Below, in pieces: positions 8,704-16,689 of a stretch of DNA of 64,000 nucleotides. Origin of the DNA: JAGRGG01 sp965217265. Lineage in GTDB: Bacteria; Pseudomonadota; Alphaproteobacteria; Geminicoccales; Geminicoccaceae. The notes under the pieces are model-generated. The model did no database searches, was not told the origin of the DNA, and saw only the letters and a program-made list of their open reading frames with translations. Every line of letters starts with the position of its first letter. Position 1 is the first letter of the stretch. The DNA lies in the NCBI GenBank assembly GCA_965217265.1, contig CBDCHP010000011.1, forward strand, positions 558,001 to 622,000, in the 5' to 3' direction. Both the position numbers and the translations under genes were made by a program.

Positions 8704-9189
8704 TTAGGCTGCTTTGGTCTCAGCCTTCTCGGCACCGCCCTCGATCACCTTGGGCTCGGCGGTCGTCGAACCGTTGATCGCGATCTTGCGCGGCTTCATC
8801 GCCTCCGGCACCTCACGGACGAGGCTGATGTGGAGGAGGCCGTTGCTCAAGTCCGCACCGGAAACGCGGACGTGGTCGGCGAGCTGAAAACGGTGCTCGA
8901 ACGCGCGCTGGGCGATACCACGGTGCAGGTACTCGGCGTCCTTGTCCTGCTGCTTCAAGGCGCCCTTCACCGTGAGCGTATTCTCGTACGCCACGATCTC
9001 GATCGCGTCCGCCGTGAAGCCGGCGACCGCCATGGTGATGCGGTACTGGTCCTGGCCGAGTTTGACGATGTTGTAGGGCGGATACGAGATGTCGCGCGCC
9101 GCGTCGCGGAAGGCCGCGTCGAACAGCTTGTCGAGCTGATCAAAGCCGACGGTCGAGCGAAAGAGGGGGGTGAGGTCGAGGTTACGCAT
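8704..9189 (-). CDS. hsp20: Small heat shock protein Hsp20 (IbpA-like)
   Basis: A 161-residue alpha-crystallin-family ATP-independent holdase that binds unfolding proteins in the cytoplasm. The N-terminal arm starts MRNLDLTPLFRSTVGFD, as in IbpA/class A proteins of proteobacteria. The alpha-crystallin domain runs about 35-130 (YPPYNIVKL, ITMAVAGF, GIAQRAFEHRFQLADHV), and the C-terminal tail carries the KPRKIAI version of the I-x-I motif. Expression is probably set by heat through the ROSE-type RNA thermometer in its leader, and no sigma-32 promoter was identified. Confidence 0.95.
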   Translation of the reverse strand: MRNLDLTPLFRSTVGFDQLDKLFDAAFRDAARDISYPPYNIVKLGQDQYRITMAVAGFTADAIEIVAYENTLTVKGALKQQDKDAEYLHRGIAQRAFEHRFQLADHVRVSGADLSNGLLHISLVREVPEAMKPRKIAINGSTTAEPKVIEGGAEKAETKAA

Positions 9190-9265
9190 CTGCTTTCAAG
9201 TCCTCTGGTTCGTGAGCGACTTCGTCTCCGGCCACCCCTTCGTGAGGAACGGGGCGACCGTCTGA
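9190..9265 (-). promoter_or_regulatory. ROSE-type RNA thermometer in the hsp20 leader
   Basis: In the leader RNA the segment aagtcgctc (plus-strand 9214-9222) can pair with gaggactt (9198-9205), which contains the Shine-Dalgarno. The pairing leaves the UCGCU motif opposite AGGA with a central G-G mismatch and one extra base, the arrangement known for ROSE elements (consensus UYGCU). A second hairpin further upstream (near 9234-9254) has a cccc/gggg stem. The start codon is 11 bases after the Shine-Dalgarno. At low temperature the site would be closed and on heating it would open. Confidence 0.75.
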
Positions 9266-9301
9266 TGACAACGATCGGCGGGCCCGAAGCACCCGCAAAG
9301 T

Positions 9302-10645
9302 TCAGATGGGTACGGCCGAGGCCGTTTCAAGTGGACGCTCAATGAAGCCGGACCCATCGCCGGCCCGCCTGAAAGCCATGGTCAAGAGGAGACCGCGTAC
9401 GGCGAGGAAGCCCAGCATCGCGGTCCACAAGCCGGCGTTGCCGAACGGGCCGCGCAGGGCGAAGGCGAGCGCGAGGAAGACGGCGAGTGCCAGCGCCATG
9501 GCGTTGCGGATGTCGCGGCCGCGGGTGGCGCCGAAGAAGACGCCGTCCCAGACGAAGGCCGCGACCGACGCGAGCGGCAGTGCCACGACGAAGGGAAGGT
9601 AGCGCACCGCCTCGGCGCGCACCTCGGGCAAGGTGGTGAGCAGGGCGATGAGGAACTTGCCGCCCGCGGCGTACGCGACGGCGAGGCCGAGCGCCAAGAG
9701 GGCGGCGTTGACGAACGACGCCTTGATCGCGGCCCGCACCTCGGCCACGTCCCGCCGCCCGACGGCGCGGCCGGTCATCGTCTCGGCGGCGTCGGCGAAC
9801 CCGTCGAGCCCGTAGGCTTGCAGGGTGAAGAAATTGAGCAGGACGGCGTTCGCGGCCAAGACGAGGTCGCCCTCGCGCGCCGCCAGGGCCACGAAGGTCA
9901 AGAATGCCCCTTCAAGAAGCGCGGTGCGCAAGAAGATGTCGCGGCCGAGCGCTAAGAAGCGGCGCAGCGGCTCTGCGGCGAGCAGGTCGGATCGTCCGAC
10001 CCGGCCGGGAAGCACGGGCCAGCGCCGGCGCCAGCAGACAGCCGCCACCGTCAGCCCGGCCGCGTCGCCGCAGAGCGTGCCGAGCGCCGCCCCGCCGATG
10101 CCGTATCCGAGGGCGATGACGAGCAGCACCGTCATCGCCGCGTTGACGCCGTTCGCCGCCAGCATCACGGCAAGCGGGACGTGGGTCTCCTGCCGACCGA
10201 GAAACCAGCCGTTCAGCGCCAGCGTGGCCAGGATCATCGGCGAGCCGAGCAGGCGAAGGCCGAGATAGGTGTCGAGTGTTAAGCGCAGGTCGCCGCGTGC
10301 GCCGAACAGGCGGGCGCTGAGCGGAACGACCAGGGGTGCCAGCGCCAGGACGAGGATCGATGCGATCACGACCAGGAGGAACGCCCGGGCGAGGACCGCC
10401 TTCTGCCCGCCCGCGTCGTTCGCGCCGAACGCCTGCGCCGTGAAGCCGCCGGTCGCAGTGCGTAAGAAACCGAAGCCCCAGACGACGAGGTTCATCACCG
10501 CGGCACCGAGCGCCACGGCGGCGAGGTTGTGCGGCCCCTCCAGCCGACCGACCACGGCCGTGTCAACCATGCCCATGAGCGGCACGGTCAGGTTCGAGAG
10601 GATCAGCGGCCAAGCGAGCCTGAAGGAGCGGCGCAGCGGCGGCAA
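9302..10645 (-). CDS. MATE family efflux transporter (DinF-like)
   Basis: A 447-residue, very hydrophobic protein with about 12 membrane segments. The start (LAWPLILSNLTVPLMGMVDTAVVGRL) and the repeat of that pattern in the second half are typical of MATE cation antiporters, DinF subgroup. These export drugs or toxic metabolites using Na+ or H+ gradients; the substrate is not predictable. The start codon is TTG; no better ATG fits the conserved N terminus. It lies 9 bases downstream of the LysE-type gene on the same strand, so the two exporters probably share a transcript. Confidence 0.9.
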   Translation of the reverse strand: MPPLRRSFRLAWPLILSNLTVPLMGMVDTAVVGRLEGPHNLAAVALGAAVMNLVVWGFGFLRTATGGFTAQAFGANDAGGQKAVLARAFLLVVIASILVLALAPLVVPLSARLFGARGDLRLTLDTYLGLRLLGSPMILATLALNGWFLGRQETHVPLAVMLAANGVNAAMTVLLVIALGYGIGGAALGTLCGDAAGLTVAAVCWRRRWPVLPGRVGRSDLLAAEPLRRFLALGRDIFLRTALLEGAFLTFVALAAREGDLVLAANAVLLNFFTLQAYGLDGFADAAETMTGRAVGRRDVAEVRAAIKASFVNAALLALGLAVAYAAGGKFLIALLTTLPEVRAEAVRYLPFVVALPLASVAAFVWDGVFFGATRGRDIRNAMALALAVFLALAFALRGPFGNAGLWTAMLGFLAVRGLLLTMAFRRAGDGSGFIERPLETASAVPI

Positions 10646-10654
10646 GCGGACCCC

Positions 10655-11284
10655 TCAGCTTCGATCGAGGGCGAGGCGGACACCCAAACCGATCAAGATC
10701 CCGCCGCCGACGCGGCGGGTCCAGCGTACGGCAGCACCGCCGCAGCCTAAGCGACGTAGCACGCCCGACGCGGCGACGACGCAGACGATGTCGGCCGAGG
10801 TGAAGGTGAGGTTGACGATCGTACCCAGGATCAAGAACTGAAGCGCCACCGGCAGGCCTGCGCCCGGATCGACGAACTGCGGCAGGAAAGCGACGAAGAA
10901 CAAGGCAGTCTTGGGGTTCAAGACCTCGACGAAGACGCTCTCGATGAGGGCCTTGGAAGCAGAACGGGCGGCGGTCACGGGCGCGTCGACGATGTCTTCT
11001 CGGTGCCAGAGCAGGCCGAGCCCGATCCAGACGAGGTAGGCGGCCCCGGCGAGCTTCATGACGGCGTAGGCGACCGGGACGTGGGCGAACAGCACCGAGA
11101 GCCCCAGCGCGGCGGCCAAGACGTGGACGCAGCCGCCGAGGTGGATGCCGAACGCCGCCATGAAGCCGGCCCGGCGGCCGCGGGCGGCGGTCTGCGCCGC
11201 CGCATAGAGCAGCGCCGGCCCCGGCAGGTAAGCAAACGCGAGGGTGGCGAGAAAGAAGGCGATCAGGGTTTCGGCTGGGGGCAT
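10655..11284 (-). CDS. LysE/RhtB family amino-acid exporter
   Basis: A 209-residue inner-membrane protein with six predicted hydrophobic segments and the family's N-terminal pattern FAYLPGPALLYAAAQTAARG, then LNPKTALFFVAFLPQFVD near residue 125. These match LysE/RhtB translocators, which export amino acids such as homoserine, threonine or lysine. Specificity cannot be assigned. It has an ATG start and is upstream of the MATE gene. Confidence 0.9.
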   Translation of the reverse strand: MPPAETLIAFFLATLAFAYLPGPALLYAAAQTAARGRRAGFMAAFGIHLGGCVHVLAAALGLSVLFAHVPVAYAVMKLAGAAYLVWIGLGLLWHREDIVDAPVTAARSASKALIESVFVEVLNPKTALFFVAFLPQFVDPGAGLPVALQFLILGTIVNLTFTSADIVCVVAASGVLRRLGCGGAAVRWTRRVGGGILIGLGVRLALDRS

Positions 11285-11354
11285 GAGCGTGATCTTTTGC
11301 GGGGAAGATCAGCTAGAGGCCACCGCCGTCTCGCCGTCGAGCGCCAATCAACGA

Positions 11355-12704
11355 TCAGGCCGCGAGGCCACTCGGCCCCACTTCAATCTGGGCTTCGATC
11401 TGGGCTAGCTTGTCCCTGGCGATCGCGCTGCCCGGGCGCAGGGCGAGGCGCTCGTTGACGAGGCTGCGGGCGAGGTCGTGCCGTCCGGCGCGGATCGCCG
11501 CCTCCAGCAGAATCTGGTGGAAGACGTCGCGCTGGGCGTGGCTGCCGCCCAGGGGCTGCAGGGCGTGGCGCAGCGGGGCCAGACGCTCGCAGGCAAGCTC
11601 GGCGTCACCCTGGGCGAAGGCGACGACGCCCAGGGCCAGCGGCAAAGCGAGGTCGGCGACGACGCGGCCGGGGAAGGCCTCCCCGCCCTCGGCGCGCTCG
11701 CGCAGGCTCGCGATCAGTTCGGCGAGTTCGGGGCGGCTCGCCTTGGCGAGCGGCAGGACGGTGTGGACGTCGGTGAAGGGGACTAGTTCGTTGCGCGCCC
11801 ACTTGGCGGCGTCGGCCGCGAGCCGCGTCCAGCGGTCGCCGACGTCGATGCGGAGTACTTCCAGCCGGGCGAGCAGGGACGCGGCGTTCTGCAGGTCCGT
11901 CGCGGCCGTAGGGGATTTGGGCAGGATCAGGGCGTCGTAGAGGGCGAGCGCCTCGTCGGGTGCGCGACATTCGAGCGCGAACAGGGCCTTGTGCCACCAC
12001 AGGTGCCCCTTGAACGAGGTGCGGTCGAACCAGTGGTCGGCGGCGTGGCCGAGCCAGCGGCGACCCTCCTGGGCTTTGCCGCGCATCTCCAGGACGTGCG
12101 CCACGGCGTGCACCGCCCACATATCGTCGGGGTTGGCCTCGTGCGCGCCGCGGCCCAGGCGCTCGGCGTCGTCGTAGAGGCCGCACTCCTCGTGGCCGAA
12201 CGCCGCCATGCCCAGCACGAAGCCGCGGCCGGGCAGGTCCACGTCCCAGGCTTCGAGTGCCGCGGCCGACACGCCGAGCATGGCGCGCGCCTCGCCCTGC
12301 CAGAAGCGCTGGTGGTGCAAGAGGCGCAGGGCCAGGAGGTCGGTCGGGTGCTCGACGACGATCGTGTCCCAAAGGGCGCAGGCGGCGGGCAGATCGTTGG
12401 CGGCGAAGCACCGCAGGGCCTCGACGTGCAGCCGCTCGCGGCGGTTGAGATCGGCGACGTGCGCCTCGATCGCCGTCAAGGCGGCCTGCACCTTCGGCAT
12501 CACCTCGCGGCAGCCGCCCATGAGGAGGAAGCCCGCTTTCGCCACGTGCGCCATGACGTAGCCAGACTCGGCCGCGATCAGGGCATCCAGGCGGGACAGG
12601 GTGTCGGTACGGAACTCGTTCAACCGGATGAGGGCGGTCGAAAAATCGCCTACCGTCGTCGCGCCAACGGCCGTGTGCTCAAGTCCCCAAACGTCCTGCG
12701 CCAT
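11355..12704 (-). CDS. TTC38-like tetratricopeptide repeat protein
   Basis: A 449-residue soluble protein built of helical repeats, resembling the TTC38 family. Stretches such as GFVLGMAAFGHEECGLYDDA, WAVHAVAHVLEMRGKAQEG and GHLWWHKALFALE are characteristic: a His-containing core shared by bacterial and animal TTC38 proteins, whose biochemical role is unknown. There is no signal peptide or membrane segment. It is separated by 70 bases from the exporter genes and by about 220 AT-richer bases from the dehydrogenase gene upstream, so it is probably a single transcription unit. Confidence 0.85.
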   Translation of the reverse strand: MAQDVWGLEHTAVGATTVGDFSTALIRLNEFRTDTLSRLDALIAAESGYVMAHVAKAGFLLMGGCREVMPKVQAALTAIEAHVADLNRRERLHVEALRCFAANDLPAACALWDTIVVEHPTDLLALRLLHHQRFWQGEARAMLGVSAAALEAWDVDLPGRGFVLGMAAFGHEECGLYDDAERLGRGAHEANPDDMWAVHAVAHVLEMRGKAQEGRRWLGHAADHWFDRTSFKGHLWWHKALFALECRAPDEALALYDALILPKSPTAATDLQNAASLLARLEVLRIDVGDRWTRLAADAAKWARNELVPFTDVHTVLPLAKASRPELAELIASLRERAEGGEAFPGRVVADLALPLALGVVAFAQGDAELACERLAPLRHALQPLGGSHAQRDVFHQILLEAAIRAGRHDLARSLVNERLALRPGSAIARDKLAQIEAQIEVGPSGLAA

Positions 12705-12883
12705 GTACAGCCCCTCGCTGGCGTTTCCTGATCGGCAGCGAACAACATGCCCTCAAAGCACACCGAGTCGAGAGCTATCGAACAAAAGCGTCTCTGGGTG
12801 CGATCACAGCTACGTTATTACCGTCCCTTCATTACTACATATTTAATATGACATACATAGAAATTTACATCTTTGCGTAACTT

Positions 12884-12913
12884 CGACGCCGCGCCCGATC
12901 GGGCGCGGCGTCG
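12884..12913. terminator. Perfect 30 bp palindrome (terminator)
   Basis: A perfect GC-rich palindrome, starting cgacgccgcgcccga and mirrored from 12899, lies 8 bases past the stop of the minus-strand dehydrogenase gene. No T-run follows on that strand, so it is either a factor-independent terminator of the weak type or an mRNA-stabilising hairpin. Confidence 0.6.
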
Positions 12914-12921
12914 GGACGGCA

Positions 12922-14091
12922 TCAAGCGGCCCGCGGTTGCGCCAAGCTCGCGCGCTCGATCTCGGTCCAGATCTCAAGGGCACGGGTCGCGGGCAGGTCG
13001 ACGTCGGCAAGGTCGATGACCGCACCCTGCTCGATCCGGCGCTTCACCACCACATCATCGGCGAGGCAGATCGGCAGGTGGCCGGGGCGGTCGTTGATCC
13101 GGACGCAAACCCCGCGCATGTCGAAACTGCCGCAGCCGCGCTCGATCTTCTCGCCCGGCATCAGGTCGCGCTTGGCGACGGCGGCGACGCCGATCGCGGG
13201 GCTGACCGTGTTGTGCAACAGCGGCGTGCGCTGCGTGATGATGCGCTCCAGGGTCTTGAACACTTCCAGGTGCACGAAGATGTTGTTGCGCAAAACGGTG
13301 TAGTAGGGGCCGTCGCCCATCTTGAGGTAGGTGAGTGCCGCCGCCTGCTCGTCCTTGTGCCGGCCGACGACGAAGACGCCGTGCGGCAGCTTGCGCGAGA
13401 GGACGTAGTCGGCGATCGGGCGGCCGTGGCGATCGGCGATCTCGCCCAAGATCCGGCCGGTCTCCTTCAGGTCGTCGCACTCGGGGCCGCTCAGTTCCTC
13501 GGCCGCGATGTCGAAGTCGTAGAAGTTCGCGACCAGGGCCTGCTCGACCTGCAGCTTGGTGCCGTCGGTGAACGAGGTCACCATCGGCAGGCTGATGCCC
13601 TGCTTCTTCGCCCAGAAAGCCATCTCGTCGCGGGCGGGGTCGCGGTTGAGGAAGCCCTTGATGTTGCCGAGCACCAGGGGCTCGAAGCCCATCGCGACGC
13701 ACTCCTCGACCAAGGAGGCCTGACAGCCGGGCTGATCGCCGTCGGCCTCGGTGAGCAGGCCCTTGCCGACAAAGTAGGAACCGGTCGTGACGTGGAACTC
13801 GGGGTTCAAGGTCATCACCGGCTTACCGCAGGCGAGCGCCGCCTCGATCGTCTCGGTCGCGTGGCGCACGTCGCCGGTGCACTCGAAGATGACGTCGCTG
13901 TGGTCGATCAGCGCGTTCAGCGAGTCGGTGAGATGGTCCTTGAACGGCCATTCGGCGCAGGCGTCGAGGGGACGACGGGTGAGAACTTTGGCGAGACGGT
14001 ATTCGCGGCGGTGCGCCAGTTCCAAACAGAAGTGGCGGGCGACGAAGCCCGTACCGACGACCCCGACGCGCACGGCGGCCCGATCGAACAT
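12922..14091 (-). CDS. Predicted homoserine-dehydrogenase-like oxidoreductase with C-terminal SAF domain
   Basis: A 389-residue NAD(P)-dependent oxidoreductase. The Rossmann start VRVGVVGTGFVARHF (residues 8-22) is followed by a homoserine-dehydrogenase-like catalytic region (VIFECTGDVRHA, GNIKGFLNRDP, TDGTKLQVEQ). A SAF domain follows from about residue 300 (SPAIGVAAVAKRDLMPGEKI). This matches the group COG4091, predicted homoserine dehydrogenases with SAF domains; members act on sugar-derived or hydroxy-acid substrates in several pathways and few are characterised. No pathway neighbours help. Genuine threonine biosynthesis is unlikely because the ACT-domain architecture is missing. Confidence 0.82.
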   Translation of the reverse strand: MFDRAAVRVGVVGTGFVARHFCLELAHRREYRLAKVLTRRPLDACAEWPFKDHLTDSLNALIDHSDVIFECTGDVRHATETIEAALACGKPVMTLNPEFHVTTGSYFVGKGLLTEADGDQPGCQASLVEECVAMGFEPLVLGNIKGFLNRDPARDEMAFWAKKQGISLPMVTSFTDGTKLQVEQALVANFYDFDIAAEELSGPECDDLKETGRILGEIADRHGRPIADYVLSRKLPHGVFVVGRHKDEQAAALTYLKMGDGPYYTVLRNNIFVHLEVFKTLERIITQRTPLLHNTVSPAIGVAAVAKRDLMPGEKIERGCGSFDMRGVCVRINDRPGHLPICLADDVVVKRRIEQGAVIDLADVDLPATRALEIWTEIERASLAQPRAA

Positions 14092-14230
14092 GGTTTGCGT
14101 TTCCTTATCGCTGACGAGGCATCACCGCGTACGCGCGGCCGTGCCTTTCCAGTGCGCAAGATACTGGCGTCGGGTTGGGAAACTGTTAACGTCGCCCGTC
14201 ATTGGGCTTCTTGTCATACCGGAGAACGAC

Positions 14231-14791
14231 ATGCGGGGTAACGCGCGTCGGCTGGCACTCTTGGGCCTCTTGGCCCTCACCGCCTGCGGCGGCGGGCCGG
14301 AGGTCGGGCTCTTGACCGGCAGCGAGCCGATCGCCTCGCGGCGGGGCTTGCGCGACTTGGCCCAGGCCGGGCCGGTGCCGGTCGTGATCGAGGGGCCGGA
14401 AGCGCCGGCGTCGGCCGAGGTGCTGGACGCGCTCGGGCGCGGCATCTACGGCGTCGGCACCGAGTTCGCGCTCATGCAGGCCCCGCGGGGGCCGCACCTC
14501 GTGGCCCGGTTCGGCGCCCCCACCCTCAACTTGTGCGGCACGGCGCCCGCGACGGCCCTGCCCGGCACGGTGGCGCTCGGCTACTGCGACACGGACGGGC
14601 TCGTGGCGGGTGCCGCGACCGAGGCGCCGGCGGCGGACGAGGAAATGCGGCTGCGGGCACTCGCGGTCGCGGCGCGGCGGGTATTTCCGGACGACTACGA
14701 GCCGGCGCGCTACCGTCTCCTGCCCAGCTTTGGCATCTACGGCGGCAGCCGCGGGGTTAGCACCGGGGTCGGGATCGGCATCGGCTTCTAG
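14231..14791 (+). CDS. Hypothetical lipoprotein
   Basis: A 186-residue protein with a lipoprotein signal: basic MRGNARR, a hydrophobic stretch and the lipobox LTAC with Cys at about residue 18. The mature part has no recognised domain. Features are a Cys pair (NLCGT and GYCDTDG), a tail rich in Gly ending GVGIGIGF, and an acidic middle. A good ribosome-binding site (ggag, 7 bases before the ATG) supports the start. The gene overlaps the convergent tenA by four bases. Function is not known. Confidence 0.75.
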   Translation: MRGNARRLALLGLLALTACGGGPEVGLLTGSEPIASRRGLRDLAQAGPVPVVIEGPEAPASAEVLDALGRGIYGVGTEFALMQAPRGPHLVARFGAPTLNLCGTAPATALPGTVALGYCDTDGLVAGAATEAPAADEEMRLRALAVAARRVFPDDYEPARYRLLPSFGIYGGSRGVSTGVGIGIGF

Positions 14792-15489
14792 CCGGCGTCG
14801 AGGCCCATCTGCCAGAAGGCGGCCTCCAGGCGACAGCCGGCGGCGAAGGTAGCCTTGAGCGCCGGCCAGCGCGGGTGGTCACGGGGAGAGATTGGGCCGA
14901 GGCGGCGGGCGACGACGCGGGTAAGCTGCTCGTCGACACCGCGCACGACGGCGGCGTAGTCGTCGCCGGCGTAGGTCTCGATCCAGTCGGCGTAGGGGTT
15001 GGCCGGATCGACGCCCTTAGCCTTCAGCCTCGCCCCGATCTCGCCGTAGCCGACGACGCAGGGGGCCAGCGCCACGAGGAGGTCGAGCAGGTCGCCCTCC
15101 AGCCCCTTGGCCACAACGAAGCGGGTGTAGGCCATGTTGGCGGGGTGCTCGTCGCCCGCCGCCATCGTCGCCTCGTCGATGCCGAAGCCCTCGCAGTAGC
15201 GGACGTGCAGCCGCACCTCCTCGTTGACGAGCGCGTCCAAGGTGGCGGCGCAGGCGCGAACATCTTCGAAATTGTCGGCCTTGGCGGCGGCGAGCGCCCA
15301 GGCGCGGCCGAAATGGAGCAAGAACAGGTAGTCCTGGACGAGATAGGCCTTGAAGGCCGCTTCGGGCAGATCCCCGGCACCCAGCCGCTCGACGAACGGG
15401 TGGCGGGTGTAGGCGGTCCAGGCGTCGGCGCTCGCCTCGATGAGGCCGGCCTGGAACGTGCCGGGGGCGAGGCGGTACAGGGTCGGCAT
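14788..15489 (-). CDS. tenA: TenA family thiaminase II / aminopyrimidine aminohydrolase
   Basis: A 233-residue all-helical TenA protein. The conserved residues are visible: the aspartate in YLVQDYLFL (Asp53), the nucleophile Cys144 in LAPCVVGYGEIG, and Glu222 in LEAAFWQMGL. TenA salvages thiamin by hydrolysing aminopyrimidine breakdown products to HMP. With Cys and Glu intact it should be the active classical type. No other thiamin gene lies near by. Start and length match the family. Confidence 0.92.
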   Translation of the reverse strand: MPTLYRLAPGTFQAGLIEASADAWTAYTRHPFVERLGAGDLPEAAFKAYLVQDYLFLLHFGRAWALAAAKADNFEDVRACAATLDALVNEEVRLHVRYCEGFGIDEATMAAGDEHPANMAYTRFVVAKGLEGDLLDLLVALAPCVVGYGEIGARLKAKGVDPANPYADWIETYAGDDYAAVVRGVDEQLTRVVARRLGPISPRDHPRWPALKATFAAGCRLEAAFWQMGLDAG

Positions 15490-15540
15490 TGTTTACTTCC
15501 CACCATAGGTTGATTAAGATACAGCCTTAGCACTTAGGCA

Positions 15541-15960
15541 TTGAGCGAGGAGAAACAAGGAATCTTTTCTTACAGTTCGGTTACGAGAATTGCCATAAAT
15601 ATTCCACATGCTTTTTGCATATGGCTGGTCATAATGCTAGCAACACCTTCCCAAAGTTACGCCGGAGACGGGCCGTTCGGCGTGAATATGGGGGATAATA
15701 TTACAAAATTTTCTTGCAAAGGGTCTGAAATTCTCAGCTATTACAGCTGTGATACGCTACCAAAGCCGCACCCTGGTTTTGAAATTTACTCATTACAGTA
15801 TACATCTGAGACTGGATTTTGCTTTGTAAAAACTTTAGGCAAAGATATGCAAGATTCTGTCTTTGGATATACTGTTAGATCGGAGGTCGATAAAGTTGAA
15901 GATCAAATTTCTTCGACATATGGCGAAGCCGAAGTGACCTATTATTTATTTTTTGGATGA
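15541..15960 (+). CDS. AT-rich secreted protein, probably truncated
   Basis: A 139-residue frame with a TTG start. Residues 13-42 form a signal-peptide-like stretch ending PSQSYA, then GDGPFGVNMGDNI, a motif seen in small secreted hypothetical proteins of proteobacteria. Codon use is strikingly AT-rich compared with all neighbours. The frame ends abruptly after a TYGEAEVTYYLFFG stretch, where such proteins normally continue with a further domain. Stops are frequent in all frames just after it, so the gene has probably lost its end. Likely acquired from elsewhere and decaying; no function can be given. Confidence 0.5.
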   Translation: MSEEKQGIFSYSSVTRIAINIPHAFCIWLVIMLATPSQSYAGDGPFGVNMGDNITKFSCKGSEILSYYSCDTLPKPHPGFEIYSLQYTSETGFCFVKTLGKDMQDSVFGYTVRSEVDKVEDQISSTYGEAEVTYYLFFG

Positions 15961-16689
15961 TGAAAATATTTGCGATACTATAGCAGAAAAAAGAAGCGTC
16001 TTCATTTTAGAAATTTTAACCTGATTTGCTGACATTACAACTGATTTTGTTGAATTGGTTAAAACCCCTGCTCGATCCCGGCGGCGATCGCCGTCTGGGC
16101 GCTGGCCCGCCCGCCGGTGTTCTTCGCCTACCTAGGCTTCGCGGCACTCGGCGCCTTCACGCTCGGCGTTCTCTACACGCCCCTCATCGGCTGAGAAATT
16201 TTAACAATTCTAATTCAATGAAAGGTCACATTTGATTTGTCTACTAAAGCAATATTTTTGCAATATGTTGACCTGGTCATTTGTCGAGAGGACATACTCA
16301 TGCTTTTGTACTTCAGCACCATGCTCGGCGCGGCGGTGATCGCCGTCGCGCCGGCGCTCGTCGCCTATCCGCTGTGGCGCTTGGCCGAGCGCCTCGCCGC
16401 CGCCCTGGTCTGATGAGGAGTATCTCGCCCATGACCGCGATCCGCACAATCGACATAAGAATGTTCGTACGCCTCTTGCGCGAGGAGGGTCAGTGTCATC
16501 GTCCGCTGACGGCCTCGGTCGATCGCCGTAAGCGGCGGCGCACCGCTTGCCTCGACTCCGCCGTCGTCGAAGGGATCGAGGTTGCGAGGACAGTGCGGGC
16601 GTCGTCGCCCCTTCGCAGCGAAACCCGGATCGACTAAGAAGGAGACTGTTTCGGGCGGGAGTACGCCCTTCGTTGCAGGAGACGCGCCC
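15961..16689 (+). other. Low-coding patch before metY
   Basis: About 730 bp with no confident large gene. AT-rich stretches (15961-16060 and 16190-16300) alternate with GC-rich ones. In 16085-16193 one frame reads as a hydrophobic peptide (AAIAVWALARPP then FFAYLGFAALGAFTLGV) but has no start codon, so it may be the end of a lost membrane protein. A direct repeat gcaatat occurs twice near 16250-16266. A 74-codon frame at 16413-16637 overlaps the small ORF before it but has an unconvincing composition. The last 50 bases contain a gggcg/cgccc hairpin upstream of the metY ribosome-binding site. Confidence 0.5.
16300..16413 (+). CDS. Small one-segment membrane protein (37 residues)
   Basis: A 37-codon frame starting MLLYFSTMLGAAVIAVAP and ending with a basic-amphipathic tail LWRLAERLAAALV. 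It is preceded by a good Shine-Dalgarno, gagagga, 8 bases before the ATG. The composition suits a single membrane span. It lies at the edge of an AT-rich patch with no related gene beside it. It is not recognised; it may be a genuine small membrane protein or a chance frame. Confidence 0.4.
   Translation: MLLYFSTMLGAAVIAVAPALVAYPLWRLAERLAAALV

Noticed and set aside
16413..16637. 74-codon frame upstream of metY
   Set aside because: It overlaps a better mini-ORF, has no recognisable pattern and reads like GC-biased non-coding sequence.
16440..16689. SAM riboswitch upstream of metY
   Set aside because: No SAM-II core (GCUAAAA-type) or SAM-I/SAM-IV pattern could be found. The small hairpins there do not match a known class.
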